Shown in pieces: positions 1 through 10,543 of a stretch of DNA of 64,000 nt (position 1 is the first letter of the stretch; every line of letters starts with the position of its first letter). The translations under genes and the position numbers were made by a program. Under the pieces are notes generated by a model. It had not been told where the DNA came from. It did no database searches and saw only the letters and a list, made by a program, of their open reading frames with translations. Source of the DNA: Microbacterium pullorum (GTDB taxonomy: Bacteria; Actinomycetota; Actinomycetes; Actinomycetales; Microbacteriaceae); NCBI RefSeq assembly GCF_014836535.1, contig NZ_JACSQP010000007.1:51994-115993 (forward strand), written 5' to 3'.

Positions 1-295
1 CGATGCGCTGTCGGGCATCGAGACCGCTCACGCCGTGCCGTCGACGACCGAGCTCGCCGCGCGGGTGAAGGTCGAGGCGCTGCAGGCGAGCATCGTGGTC
101 ATGCTCACCGGCTCGCGGGTGTCGGCCCCCACGCTGCGGGCCGCCGCGACCACCCTGCCCGGCGGTGCACGCGTGCTCGGTGTCTCGTGCACACTCGGCG
201 CCGCCGCGGAGCTGCGCCGACTGGGGGATGCCACTGTGCTCACCCTCGGCGCGCTCTCGGACCTGCCCGTGGCCCTGCGGCGGGTGCTGTCGTGA
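1..295 (+). CDS. C-terminal end of a DUF58 (vWA-like) family protein, partial
   Basis: Only the last 97 or so residues lie in the window; the frame is open from base 2 and ends with TGA at 293-295. The tail has the alternating strand/helix pattern and the 'AAAELRRLGDATVLTLGALSDLP' type ending seen at the end of actinobacterial DUF58 proteins. The next gene is a TgpA-like protein starting inside this stop codon (GTGA, start at 292), and DUF58 followed by a TgpA-like gene is a standard pairing in MoxR-DUF58-transglutaminase operons. The family call rests mainly on that neighbour and the tail pattern; the diagnostic central part is outside the window. Confidence 0.6.
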   Translation, partial: DALSGIETAHAVPSTTELAARVKVEALQASIVVMLTGSRVSAPTLRAAATTLPGGARVLGVSCTLGAAAELRRLGDATVLTLGALSDLPVALRRVLS

Positions 296-2619
296 GCGGG
301 TCGATTCGCCCGCGGCCGCGATTCGCCCGCCGCCACGCCATCGACCTGGGCGCGGTCGCCGCGATGATCGCGGTGGCGATCGTGGGCTTCGGCCCCGCCT
401 TCGACAGTGCGTTCTTCCTCGTCACCGGCTTCGGCGCCCTCGTGCTCGGACTCGCCGTGGCGGCGCTCGGCGCCCTGCTGCGCTGGGGTGTGCTGACCGT
501 CGCCGCCGCGACGGTGGGGGTTTACGTCGTCTTCGGCGGTGCGCTCGCCGTCCCGGCCACGACGATGGGCGGCATCGTCCCCACCCTCGAGAGCCTCATC
601 GCGCTCGCCGGCGGCGTGGTGTTCGCGTGGAAGCAGTTCGTCACGGCGGTCGCGCCGTTCGCGGCATCCGACGCCTTCCTGGTCGTGCCGTTCCTGTCGG
701 TGCTGCTCACCGCCGTGATCGCCGGATCCATCGCGCTGCGCGCGCGGCAGTGGGCGTGGGCGGTGCTCCCGACCGGCGTGCTGCTCGTGCTCGCCATCGC
801 GTTCGGCACGACGCAGACCGCCGTCCCGATCGTCCAGGGTGCGCTGTTCGCGGTCACCGCCGTCGCCTGGGCGGCGTATCGCCGTGCCGTCACCACGCAG
901 CAGTACGCCGCCGAGTCCGGCTCGATCTCGTCGCAGCGGCCCGGCCGCCGCGTGCTCGCCGCGGCCGGGGTGATCGGCCTCGCGGTCGGGCTCGGCGCCG
1001 GCGCGAGCGCCGTCGCTGCGCCGTCGGGCCCCCGCTACGTCGTGCGCGACGCGATTCTGCCGCCCATCGACATGCGCGACTACGTCAGCCCGCTGCAGTC
1101 GTTCCGCGCGTTCGTGCGTGACAAGGCCGACGAGACCCTGTTCACCGTGTCGGGCCTGCCCGAGGGGGCGCGCGTGCGGCTGGCGACCCTCGACGCGTAC
1201 GACGGCGTCGTCTACAACGTCGCCAGCGAGGGCGCCGGCGCCTCGGCGAGCTTCCAGCGACTGGGTGACCGCATCCCCGCCGCGGCCCCGGGGGAGCCGG
1301 CGACGCTGGACGTCGAGATCGGGGAGCTACGCGGCGTGTGGCTGCCCGACGCCGGGTATCTCACCGGCATCCGCTACGACGGTGACCGGGCCGACGATCT
1401 GAAACGTTCGACGTTCTACAACCGCGCCACCGGCGTCGGGGTGGTCACCGCAGGGCTGCGCGAAGGCGACCGCTACACGCTCGACGTGGTCATCCCCCGC
1501 ACGCCCACGCGCGCACAGCTGGAGGAAGCCGCGGTCGCCCCGCTCGCCCTCCCGCCCCAGCAGGACGTGCCCGAGGGCTCGGCATCGCTGGCGTCGACCA
1601 TCGTGGGCGGCGCCGACACCCCGTTCGAACAGGCCGATGCGCTGGCGACGACGCTGTCGACGCAGGGGTTCTTCAGCCACGGTCTCGAGGGCGAGGTGAT
1701 CTCGCGCGCCGGCCACGGGTCGGAGCGCATCCAGTCGCTGCTCGCGACCCCCGAGCGCATGGTCGGCGACGACGAGCAGTACGCCGTCACGATGGCGCTG
1801 CTGGCCGGCCAGCTGGGCCTTCCGGCGCGCGTCGTCATGGGTTTCTACCCCGACGAGGATGCCGCCGGCGCCACGTTCGCCGCGACCGGCGAGCACCTGC
1901 ATGCGTGGGTGGAGGTCGCATTCGACGAGTACGGCTGGGTCGTGTTCGATCCGACACCGCCGGAGGACCAGGTCCCCACCGATCAGCAGACGGTGCCGCA
2001 GACCGAACTGCAGCCGCAGACGCTGCAGCCGCCGCCGCCCGCGCAAGATCCGGTCAACCTGCCGCCGGATGTGCCTGAAGACGAGGGCAACGACGACGAT
2101 GACGACAACGACGCCTTCGCCTGGCTCGCGATCGTCGCGTACATCGCGGCCGCCCTCGGCGTGCTCATCGTGCTCGCGGCGCCCTTCGTCGCCGTGCTGC
2201 TGCTGAAGCTGCTGCGCCGCCGTCGCCGGCGCGAACAGGGCGCACCGTCGCAGCGCGCGAGCGGCGCGTGGGCCGAGGTCATCGACACCGCGCGCGACCT
2301 CGGGGCGGGCCCCCCGGCCGGTGGCACCCGCCGGGACGACGCGCGCGTGGTCGCCGACACCCTCGCCGCCCCGGCCGTGGTGGCGGTCGCCGAACGCGCC
2401 GATGCCGGCGTCTTCGGCCCGGGAGAGCCGGCCGACGCCGACGTGGCGGCGCTGTGGCTCGAGGTCGACGAGGTCGTCGGCGGCATGCGCGGTTCGGTGG
2501 GCTTCTGGCGTCGGCTACGCTCTCGGCTGAGCCTGCGGTCGCTGCTCGCGCCCGCCGACAAGGGCACACGCCCGCCGAAGGGTGCCGCGACGCCCGCCGC
2601 CACGAAGGACCCGACATGA
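292..2619 (+). CDS. TgpA-like transglutaminase-domain membrane protein with the catalytic Cys replaced
   Basis: This is a 775-residue membrane protein. The N-terminal part (about residues 15-250) has several hydrophobic helices (DUF3488-type region). An extracytoplasmic transglutaminase-core domain follows at about 430-560, then a Pro/Gln-rich linker, an acidic run near 598-607, one more helix (about 608-633) with a basic stop-transfer stretch, and a cytoplasmic tail. The core keeps the His of HAWVEV (H537) and the Asp of FDPTP (D553). The nucleophile position in the GxCEQYA-type motif reads GDDEQYA, with D494 where Cys is expected. The protein is therefore probably a non-enzymatic, substrate-binding version of the fold. 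I chose the GTG at 292 because it overlaps the upstream stop as GTGA. It overlaps the FHA gene by 4 bases, so the genes are cotranscribed. The role is probably at the cell envelope, inferred. Confidence 0.85.
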   Translation: MSGSIRPRPRFARRHAIDLGAVAAMIAVAIVGFGPAFDSAFFLVTGFGALVLGLAVAALGALLRWGVLTVAAATVGVYVVFGGALAVPATTMGGIVPTLESLIALAGGVVFAWKQFVTAVAPFAASDAFLVVPFLSVLLTAVIAGSIALRARQWAWAVLPTGVLLVLAIAFGTTQTAVPIVQGALFAVTAVAWAAYRRAVTTQQYAAESGSISSQRPGRRVLAAAGVIGLAVGLGAGASAVAAPSGPRYVVRDAILPPIDMRDYVSPLQSFRAFVRDKADETLFTVSGLPEGARVRLATLDAYDGVVYNVASEGAGASASFQRLGDRIPAAAPGEPATLDVEIGELRGVWLPDAGYLTGIRYDGDRADDLKRSTFYNRATGVGVVTAGLREGDRYTLDVVIPRTPTRAQLEEAAVAPLALPPQQDVPEGSASLASTIVGGADTPFEQADALATTLSTQGFFSHGLEGEVISRAGHGSERIQSLLATPERMVGDDEQYAVTMALLAGQLGLPARVVMGFYPDEDAAGATFAATGEHLHAWVEVAFDEYGWVVFDPTPPEDQVPTDQQTVPQTELQPQTLQPPPPAQDPVNLPPDVPEDEGNDDDDDNDAFAWLAIVAYIAAALGVLIVLAAPFVAVLLLKLLRRRRRREQGAPSQRASGAWAEVIDTARDLGAGPPAGGTRRDDARVVADTLAAPAVVAVAERADAGVFGPGEPADADVAALWLEVDEVVGGMRGSVGFWRRLRSRLSLRSLLAPADKGTRPPKGAATPAATKDPT

Positions 2620-4022
2620 CCTCACCCCGCCCCGAGCCCGCCCGCTATACAGCCGGCGACACCTACGCGATCGCAACGCCGCACGGTGTGGCGATCGTGG
2701 CCCCCGGGGTGGACGACGCGGTGGTCGAGGACGTCTGGCGTGCCCTCGCCGCAGGTGAAGGGCTCGCCGCCGTGCTCGACGCGGCCGCGGGAACGCGGGG
2801 CTTCGCCGACATGCCGCCGTTCGGTCTGGTGATGCGGGACGAGCCCGCCCGGGTGCTGGTGCGCGGCGACGTGGAGGCGCATGTGACCGATGCCGCCGGG
2901 CGCACCTGTGTGCTCAGCGGCGCCGGCGTCGCGACATGGGCCGAGCATGTCGTCGCCGATGCGCACGCCGTCTCGCTCCGCCTCGGTGCGGCACCTGCGG
3001 GCGCCGGACTGCCGGTCGTCGACGGCATCGTGCGGGCGGGTGCGGTGACGGTGATGCTCAGCGCCGATGCCGCGTCGCCTGCGATCGCGGCCCCCGCGAC
3101 CGGGGCGCAGCATGTCGTGCCCGACGCGGCCGAGGCCGAGTCGCCGAAGCAGCCCGCCGAGGCTCCGGAATCCGCCGAGGCGCCGCGATCCGCCGAGGCC
3201 CCGCAGCCCGCCGAGGCTCCGGAGCCCGCCGAGGCCGTTCCGACGCTGGCTGATCAGCTCGTGGCATCGGTGCCGGCCTGGGTCAGCGGCGACGCCTCCG
3301 CGGCGCGCGCAGCCGTCGTTCCCGAGCAAGCCGACAACGACGAGGCGGCTGCCGCGGCCGCACCCGCGACCGCACCCGCGGCCGCCCCCGCGACCGCGGC
3401 CGTCCGGGTGCCGGATCCCGACCCGCTCGACACGGTGCAGTCCGACCGTCGCGGGCGGTTCGCCCATCTGTGGGGCGAGACGGTCATGGCCTCGGTCGCC
3501 GCGGCGGCCGTCGCCGACGCCGAGCCCTCGACCGACGATGTCGCCGGGGCACCGTCTCCCGAGCCGCTCGTGCGCGCGGGCGACCACGACGGCGCCACCG
3601 TGTCGCTCGCGGCAGCCCGCGCCATGCGCGCGGCGGGCCGCACCGAACTGCCGCCCGTGCCGGCCCCGCCGTCGCCGCAGCAGGGCGTACTGGGTCGACT
3701 CGAACTGTCGACCGGTCGCACCGTGCTGCTCGATCGCGACGTCGTCATCGGTCGCCGCCCCCGCGCCACGCGGGTGGGTGACGCCGCGCCGCAGCTGGTG
3801 ACCGTCGACAGTCCGGGCCAGGACATCTCGCGCAGCCACATCGAGGTGCGACTCGAGGGTGAATCGGCCGTCGTCGTCGACCTCGACACCACCAACGGCA
3901 CCGTGCTGCACCGCGAGGGCTCCAGCCCCATGCGGCTGCACCCGGGGGAGGCGACCATGCTGCTCGACGGCGACGTGCTGGATCTGGGCGACGAAGTGAC
4001 CGTGGCCTACCGGGAGTCCTGA
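2616..4022 (+). CDS. FHA-domain protein
   Basis: This protein has 468 residues. The C-terminal ~110 residues (about 358-465) form a forkhead-associated domain, a phosphothreonine-peptide binder, with the conserved IGRRPR loop, SRSHIEV (near 405) and DLDTTNGT motifs. The middle is low complexity, with repeated Ala-Glu-Ala-Pro units between about 175 and 210 and an Ala/Pro-rich stretch after it. The N-terminal ~130 residues have no family I recognise. The ATG start is preceded by GAAGGA and overlaps the upstream stop as ATGA. The following kinase gene begins in this gene's stop codon (TGATG). The domain is the natural reader of phosphorylations made by the adjacent Ser/Thr kinase, so the two probably act as a pair; that link is inferred from adjacency. 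Confidence 0.88.
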   Translation: MTSPRPEPARYTAGDTYAIATPHGVAIVAPGVDDAVVEDVWRALAAGEGLAAVLDAAAGTRGFADMPPFGLVMRDEPARVLVRGDVEAHVTDAAGRTCVLSGAGVATWAEHVVADAHAVSLRLGAAPAGAGLPVVDGIVRAGAVTVMLSADAASPAIAAPATGAQHVVPDAAEAESPKQPAEAPESAEAPRSAEAPQPAEAPEPAEAVPTLADQLVASVPAWVSGDASAARAAVVPEQADNDEAAAAAAPATAPAAAPATAAVRVPDPDPLDTVQSDRRGRFAHLWGETVMASVAAAAVADAEPSTDDVAGAPSPEPLVRAGDHDGATVSLAAARAMRAAGRTELPPVPAPPSPQQGVLGRLELSTGRTVLLDRDVVIGRRPRATRVGDAAPQLVTVDSPGQDISRSHIEVRLEGESAVVVDLDTTNGTVLHREGSSPMRLHPGEATMLLDGDVLDLGDEVTVAYRES

Positions 4023-5668
4023 TGAACGCGTCGCGTCCCCCCGCCGCGCCGCCGGTGCTCCCCGGCTTCACCTACCGCGAGCTGCTCGGCTCTGGCGGGT
4101 TCGCCGACGTCTTCCTCTACGACCAGGCGCTGCCGCAGCGCCGCGTGGCGGTGAAGGTGCTGCTGGCCGATCGGCTCAGCGCGACCTCCGTCGCCGACTT
4201 CGCCGCCGAAGCCAACATCATGGCCCAGCTGTCGACGCATCCCGCGATCGTGACGATCTACCAGGCCGGGGTCTCCGACGACGGCCGGCCCTACCTCGTC
4301 ATGGAGTACTGCTCCCGTCCGAACCTGCAGGCCCGCTATCGTCGCGAGCCGTTCTCAGTTGCCGAGACCCTGCGGGTCGGAGTGCAGGTCGCCGCCGCCG
4401 TCGAAACCGCCCATCGCGCCGGCATCCTGCACCGCGACATCAAGCCGGCGAATATCCTCGTGACGGAATACAACCGTCCCGCCCTCACCGACTTCGGCAT
4501 CGCGACCGTCGGCGACAACGAGCAGGAACTGGCCGGCATGTCGATCCCGTGGTCGCCGCCCGAGGCGTTCGCCGAGGCGGGGTCGCCCGGCCGCGCCGGT
4601 GACGTCTACGCGCTCGGTGCCACGGTCTACACGCTGCTGGCCGGGCGTTCGCCGTTCGAGATCCCGGGCCAGCGCAACGGCAGCGCCGACCTCATCCAGC
4701 GTGCGCTCACGCAGCCGGTGCCGCCGCTCGGCCGGGCCGATGCACCCCCGTCGCTGCAGCGTGTCTTCGAGAGGGCGATGGCCACCGCTCCCGGTGACCG
4801 CTACGCCAGTGCGCTGGACTTCGCCCGAGCGCTGCAGCGTGTGCAGCTGGAGCTCAACATGGCGGCGACCCCCATCGACGTCATCGATGAGGCCGTCGAC
4901 GACGCCCCTGCCGAGGTGGAGGACGGCGGGCTCACCCGCATCCGCGGCATCGTGAGCATCGACCCGTCGCTGCCGCCGCCCATCGTGCGCGCCCCCGGCT
5001 CCACCAGCCCGCTCGCCGGCACCACGTCGCCCCCCGCCGCGACGACCGTCGGCGCCACGGTGCTGCGCCCCGGCGCGGTGCAGCCGCCGGTGTGGGACAG
5101 TGCGATTCCGGATGCCACGGTGCAACGTTCCGCTCCGCTCGGCTCCCCGGCGGCAGCCGCGCCCTCCCCGGGGTTCGCGGCACCCGCCGAGATGCCGCCC
5201 GGCGACGTCGCACCCGTCGCGCCCGAGGCGCAACCCGAGCGGCCCCGCCGCCGCACCGGTGCGCTTGTGGGTGCTGTCGTCGCGGCCGTCGTCGTGCTCG
5301 CCGGTGCCGGCATCGCGGTCGCCGCGGCCACCGGCATCCTCGCCCCCGCGCCCGACCCGTCGGCAGCCCCCGACGACGAAGAGCGCCCCATCGACATCCT
5401 CCCCACCGGAGGGGTGCCGGCGGTCGCCGACCTCACGGGCACCGTGGCGGGCGAGACGGTCACATTCACGTGGCGCAACGCCGAACCCGAAGAGGGCGAC
5501 ACCTACCTGTGGGCGGTGCAGCGCCTGGGTGAGGAGTCACGCATGGAATCGACCGATCAGACCACCGTCACCGTGCCGGTCGAACCCGGCGGACGCACCT
5601 GTGTGGAGGTCACCCTCGTGCGCGCCGACCGGCAGAGCTCACCGCTTGCCGAGACCTGCGCGCCCTGA
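4022..5668 (+). CDS. Transmembrane serine/threonine protein kinase (PknB-like)
   Basis: This protein has 548 residues. The kinase domain spans about 15-280: glycine loop GSGGFADV (23-30), catalytic Lys45, HRDIKPAN (137-144) and DFG (157-159). The activation segment is unusual: where most bacterial kinases of this family have a GTPxYMSPE sequence, this one has SIPWSPPEAF (174-183), without the usual Thr. A Pro/Ala-rich linker follows, then a single membrane helix (about 412-440) and a short extracellular domain of about 85 residues resembling a fibronectin type III fold. There are no PASTA repeats, so it is not an orthologue of the cell-division kinase PknB. It is the last gene of the operon, and its stop faces the next gene's stop with only two bases between. 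Confidence 0.9.
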   Translation: MNASRPPAAPPVLPGFTYRELLGSGGFADVFLYDQALPQRRVAVKVLLADRLSATSVADFAAEANIMAQLSTHPAIVTIYQAGVSDDGRPYLVMEYCSRPNLQARYRREPFSVAETLRVGVQVAAAVETAHRAGILHRDIKPANILVTEYNRPALTDFGIATVGDNEQELAGMSIPWSPPEAFAEAGSPGRAGDVYALGATVYTLLAGRSPFEIPGQRNGSADLIQRALTQPVPPLGRADAPPSLQRVFERAMATAPGDRYASALDFARALQRVQLELNMAATPIDVIDEAVDDAPAEVEDGGLTRIRGIVSIDPSLPPPIVRAPGSTSPLAGTTSPPAATTVGATVLRPGAVQPPVWDSAIPDATVQRSAPLGSPAAAAPSPGFAAPAEMPPGDVAPVAPEAQPERPRRRTGALVGAVVAAVVVLAGAGIAVAAATGILAPAPDPSAAPDDEERPIDILPTGGVPAVADLTGTVAGETVTFTWRNAEPEEGDTYLWAVQRLGEESRMESTDQTTVTVPVEPGGRTCVEVTLVRADRQSSPLAETCAP

Positions 5669-5670
5669 GA

Positions 5671-6141
5671 TCAGACGGTGGCAACCGGGCCGGTCTCGCC
5701 GGTGTGCGAGAGCACCTTGACGATGATGCCGCGCCGGCGCAGCTCCGTGATGGTGCGCGATTCCTCGTCGACGTCGCGACCCAGGGCGCGAGCTGTGGCG
5801 ACCACGACGACATCGCCGTTCGAGAGGCGGCCGAACAGGCGCGTGAGTCGCTCCTGCCAGGTCTCCATCGTCTCGGGAGCGGGGTGGCGGAAGCCTTCGA
5901 TCGGCACGCCGAAGCGTGACAGTTCGTCGCGCTGACGCACGATCGACGGCATGTCGTCGCGGGCGACGACCAGCCCCACGAGCCGGGCACCGGCCGGCCG
6001 GGCCAGCCACCAGTCGCGCGACTGCTCCAGGTCGCGGAACGCCGGCGGCAGCGCAGCCGGGTCCACCGGCAGCGCGATCGATTCGGCGTAGTCGGCGGGC
6101 GCGCGGTGCACGGCGGCATCCTGCGGCGTGACATCGGTCAT
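5671..6141 (-). CDS. Small resolvase-fold protein without the catalytic serine
   Basis: This protein has 156 residues. The C-terminal two thirds match the serine-recombinase N-terminal fold: a GARLVGLVVARDD strand, then DELSRFGVPIEGF, a region corresponding to the resolvase dimer helix, and ALGRDVDEESRTITELRRRGI, like the LGRs...ELRerGv segment of resolvases. The Ser nucleophile near the N-terminus is missing and there is no helix-turn-helix domain. Strand cleavage is therefore unlikely, and a regulatory or structural role is more plausible. I chose the ATG at 6141 because GAGGAG lies six bases upstream; an in-frame ATG at 6159 lacks such a site. It is convergent with the kinase gene. Annotation pipelines tend to call such proteins recombinase family members. 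Confidence 0.6.
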   Translation of the reverse strand: MTDVTPQDAAVHRAPADYAESIALPVDPAALPPAFRDLEQSRDWWLARPAGARLVGLVVARDDMPSIVRQRDELSRFGVPIEGFRHPAPETMETWQERLTRLFGRLSNGDVVVVATARALGRDVDEESRTITELRRRGIIVKVLSHTGETGPVATV

Positions 6142-6191
6142 CGTGGGCTCCTCGGTCATGTCCATTGTCCCGCACCACGGCCGCGGGCCGC

Positions 6192-7913
6192 TTACTCTTC
6201 GCCGTCCAGACGCAGGCGCAGGCTCAGCTCGTCGGCATCGAGCTCGGCCAGCGCATGACGCAGCGCCGCCGATCCGATGCCGCTGCGCGCCAGTGACGCC
6301 AGCCGCACCCGCATCGCCGTGATGAGGGCGAGGCGCAGCTCCAGCCCGTCCCGGTGCGCCAGTGACTCGTCGTCGTCGGGTGGCTCGGCCAGCCGGGACC
6401 CCACGCGCTGGATCAGGTCCGGCGGAAACGGGGTGCCGTCGCGGCGGTGGAGCCCCGGCCGGGTCAGCGCGTCGGTCGCGGCCGCACGCAGCTCGTCGTC
6501 GATGCGGTCCTGCTCGTCGCGGGTGAGGGCGTCGTTCTCGGGCGGCAGTCGCAGCAGGCGCGCGAAGGCGGGCAGCGTGAAGCCCTGCACGAGCAGGCTG
6601 ATCACCGCGACGAGGAACGCGGTGAGGATGAGCAGCTCCCGCGACGGTGTCTCCCGGGGCAGGGTCTGGGCGGCGGCCAGCGTGACGACGCCGCGCATGC
6701 CCGCCCACACGATGATGCCCCCGTGCTTCCACCCCAGCGGCGACGCCTGGTAGTAGTCGAGATCGGCCAGCGAGCGGGTCAGCCGCTTGCGCAGCGACGC
6801 GATGCGCCGCTCGCGGTGCGCGCCGCGCCGGTGCGCGGGGAGCGGAGCGTCGTCGTGCTCGAAGGCGTCGAGTCGGGCGCCGAACTCATCGAGTCGCTCC
6901 CGCTGCTTGCCGCGCGCGCGACGGCCCTGCAGCAGCACGATGAGCGCGACGTAGCCGGTGCGCACCACCAGCACGATCGCCAGTGCCGCCAGCGCCAGCC
7001 ACACCGCGCGCAGCGGCCCGTCGTTCTCGGCGACGTTCTCGTTCCAGATGTCCTTGAGCTCCAGGCCCATGATGAGGAACACGGCGCCCTCGAGCACGAG
7101 CTCGACGGTGCGCCAGTTGAGGGTGTCCGACAGCCGCTGCTCGGCGGTGAACCAGCGCGCCGACCCCTGACCGGTGACGATTCCGGCGACGACGGCGGCG
7201 ACCAGTCCCGACCCGCCGAGCTGTTCGGTGGGCAGATACGCCACGAACGGCACGGCGAAGCCGACGGCGGTGTTCGCGGCGGAGTGCCCCACCCACGCGC
7301 GGAAGCGCAGGTTCGCCCACCCCACAAGTGCGCCGACGATGAGGGCGACCACGACGCCCCACGCGAACGCCCCGACGAACTCGCCGACGGCCACCGCGCC
7401 GCCTGCGGCGACGGCGGCGATGGCGGTGCGCAGCAGCACGAGGGAAGTCGCATCGTTGAGCAGGCTTTCGCCCTCGAGCATCGTCACCACCCGCGGCGAC
7501 AGGCCCAGCCGCTTCACGATCGAGGTCGCGACGGCATCCGTCGGGCTGAGAATCGCCCCCAGTGCGATGGCCGACAGCAGCCCGAGCCCGGGGATCACCC
7601 AGGTGAAGAACAGTCCCAGCGCGAGTGCGCTGATCACCACCAGCACCACCGAGAGCCCGGCGATCGGCCCGAAGTCGCGGCGGAACTCGATCGCCGGCAG
7701 CGACACCGCCGCCGAGTACAGCAGGGGCGGCAGGATGCCGACGAGGATGATCTCCGGGTCGATCTCCACCGCCGGGATGAACGGCAGCAGACTCACCCCG
7801 AGCCCCACGATCACCAGCAGCAGGGGCCCCGCGATGTTCACCCGCGGGGCGAGCGCCGTGGCCGTGGCGATCACGAGCACCCCGAGGATCGCCAGCACGA
7901 TGGCCGCATTCAT
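6192..7913 (-). CDS. Na+/H+ antiporter, CPA1 family (NhaP-like)
   Basis: This protein has 573 residues and about 12 membrane helices in the first 430. It carries the CPA1 hallmarks: ILPPLLYSAA, the acidic transport-site segment LSPTDAVATSIVKRLGLS, and GESLLNDATSLVLL. A hydrophilic insert of about 60 residues (about 335-395) separates the last helices, and the last ~130 residues are a charged cytoplasmic tail. The family exchanges Na+ or K+ for protons across the cytoplasmic membrane in pH and salt homeostasis. The start at 7913 has GGAGG seven bases upstream. It is divergent from the UvrA-like gene across about 100 bp that holds two inverted repeats. Confidence 0.9.
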   Translation of the reverse strand: MNAAIVLAILGVLVIATATALAPRVNIAGPLLLVIVGLGVSLLPFIPAVEIDPEIILVGILPPLLYSAAVSLPAIEFRRDFGPIAGLSVVLVVISALALGLFFTWVIPGLGLLSAIALGAILSPTDAVATSIVKRLGLSPRVVTMLEGESLLNDATSLVLLRTAIAAVAAGGAVAVGEFVGAFAWGVVVALIVGALVGWANLRFRAWVGHSAANTAVGFAVPFVAYLPTEQLGGSGLVAAVVAGIVTGQGSARWFTAEQRLSDTLNWRTVELVLEGAVFLIMGLELKDIWNENVAENDGPLRAVWLALAALAIVLVVRTGYVALIVLLQGRRARGKQRERLDEFGARLDAFEHDDAPLPAHRRGAHRERRIASLRKRLTRSLADLDYYQASPLGWKHGGIIVWAGMRGVVTLAAAQTLPRETPSRELLILTAFLVAVISLLVQGFTLPAFARLLRLPPENDALTRDEQDRIDDELRAAATDALTRPGLHRRDGTPFPPDLIQRVGSRLAEPPDDDESLAHRDGLELRLALITAMRVRLASLARSGIGSAALRHALAELDADELSLRLRLDGEE

Positions 7914-7938
7914 CTCACACCTCCGTCGGGACGATTCT

Positions 7939-7976
7939 GGTCCTTCGGACCCGTTTGCGGACTGCGAATGTCCGCA
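7939..7976. promoter_or_regulatory. Two adjacent inverted repeats in the antiporter/UvrA-like divergent promoter region
   Basis: GGTCC-TTC-GGACC lies at 7939-7951 and a perfect 7-bp inverted repeat, TGCGGAC/GTCCGCA with a 7-base loop, at 7956-7976. Both fall in the short gap between divergent genes, where an operator would be placed. No regulator gene is adjacent, so the binding protein is unknown. Confidence 0.4.
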
Positions 7977-8015
7977 GAAGGGGGCATGCTGGGGTGCGCA
8001 CGAGGAAGGACTGCC

Positions 8016-10379
<2,364 letters not shown>

Positions 10380-10543
10380 GGCGGGGCGGCGGTCGGGCAG
10401 GGCGTCGGCGGGTCGGCGGGTCGTGGGTCAGAGGGCGGCGCGGCGGTCGGGCGTCCGCGCGGAGGCGGCGGCGCGGGCCCGGGCCCGGGCAAGCGAGCGG
10501 GGCGCGGGTGCCGGGCGCCGGGTGAGCGGTCAGCGCGCCGAGG

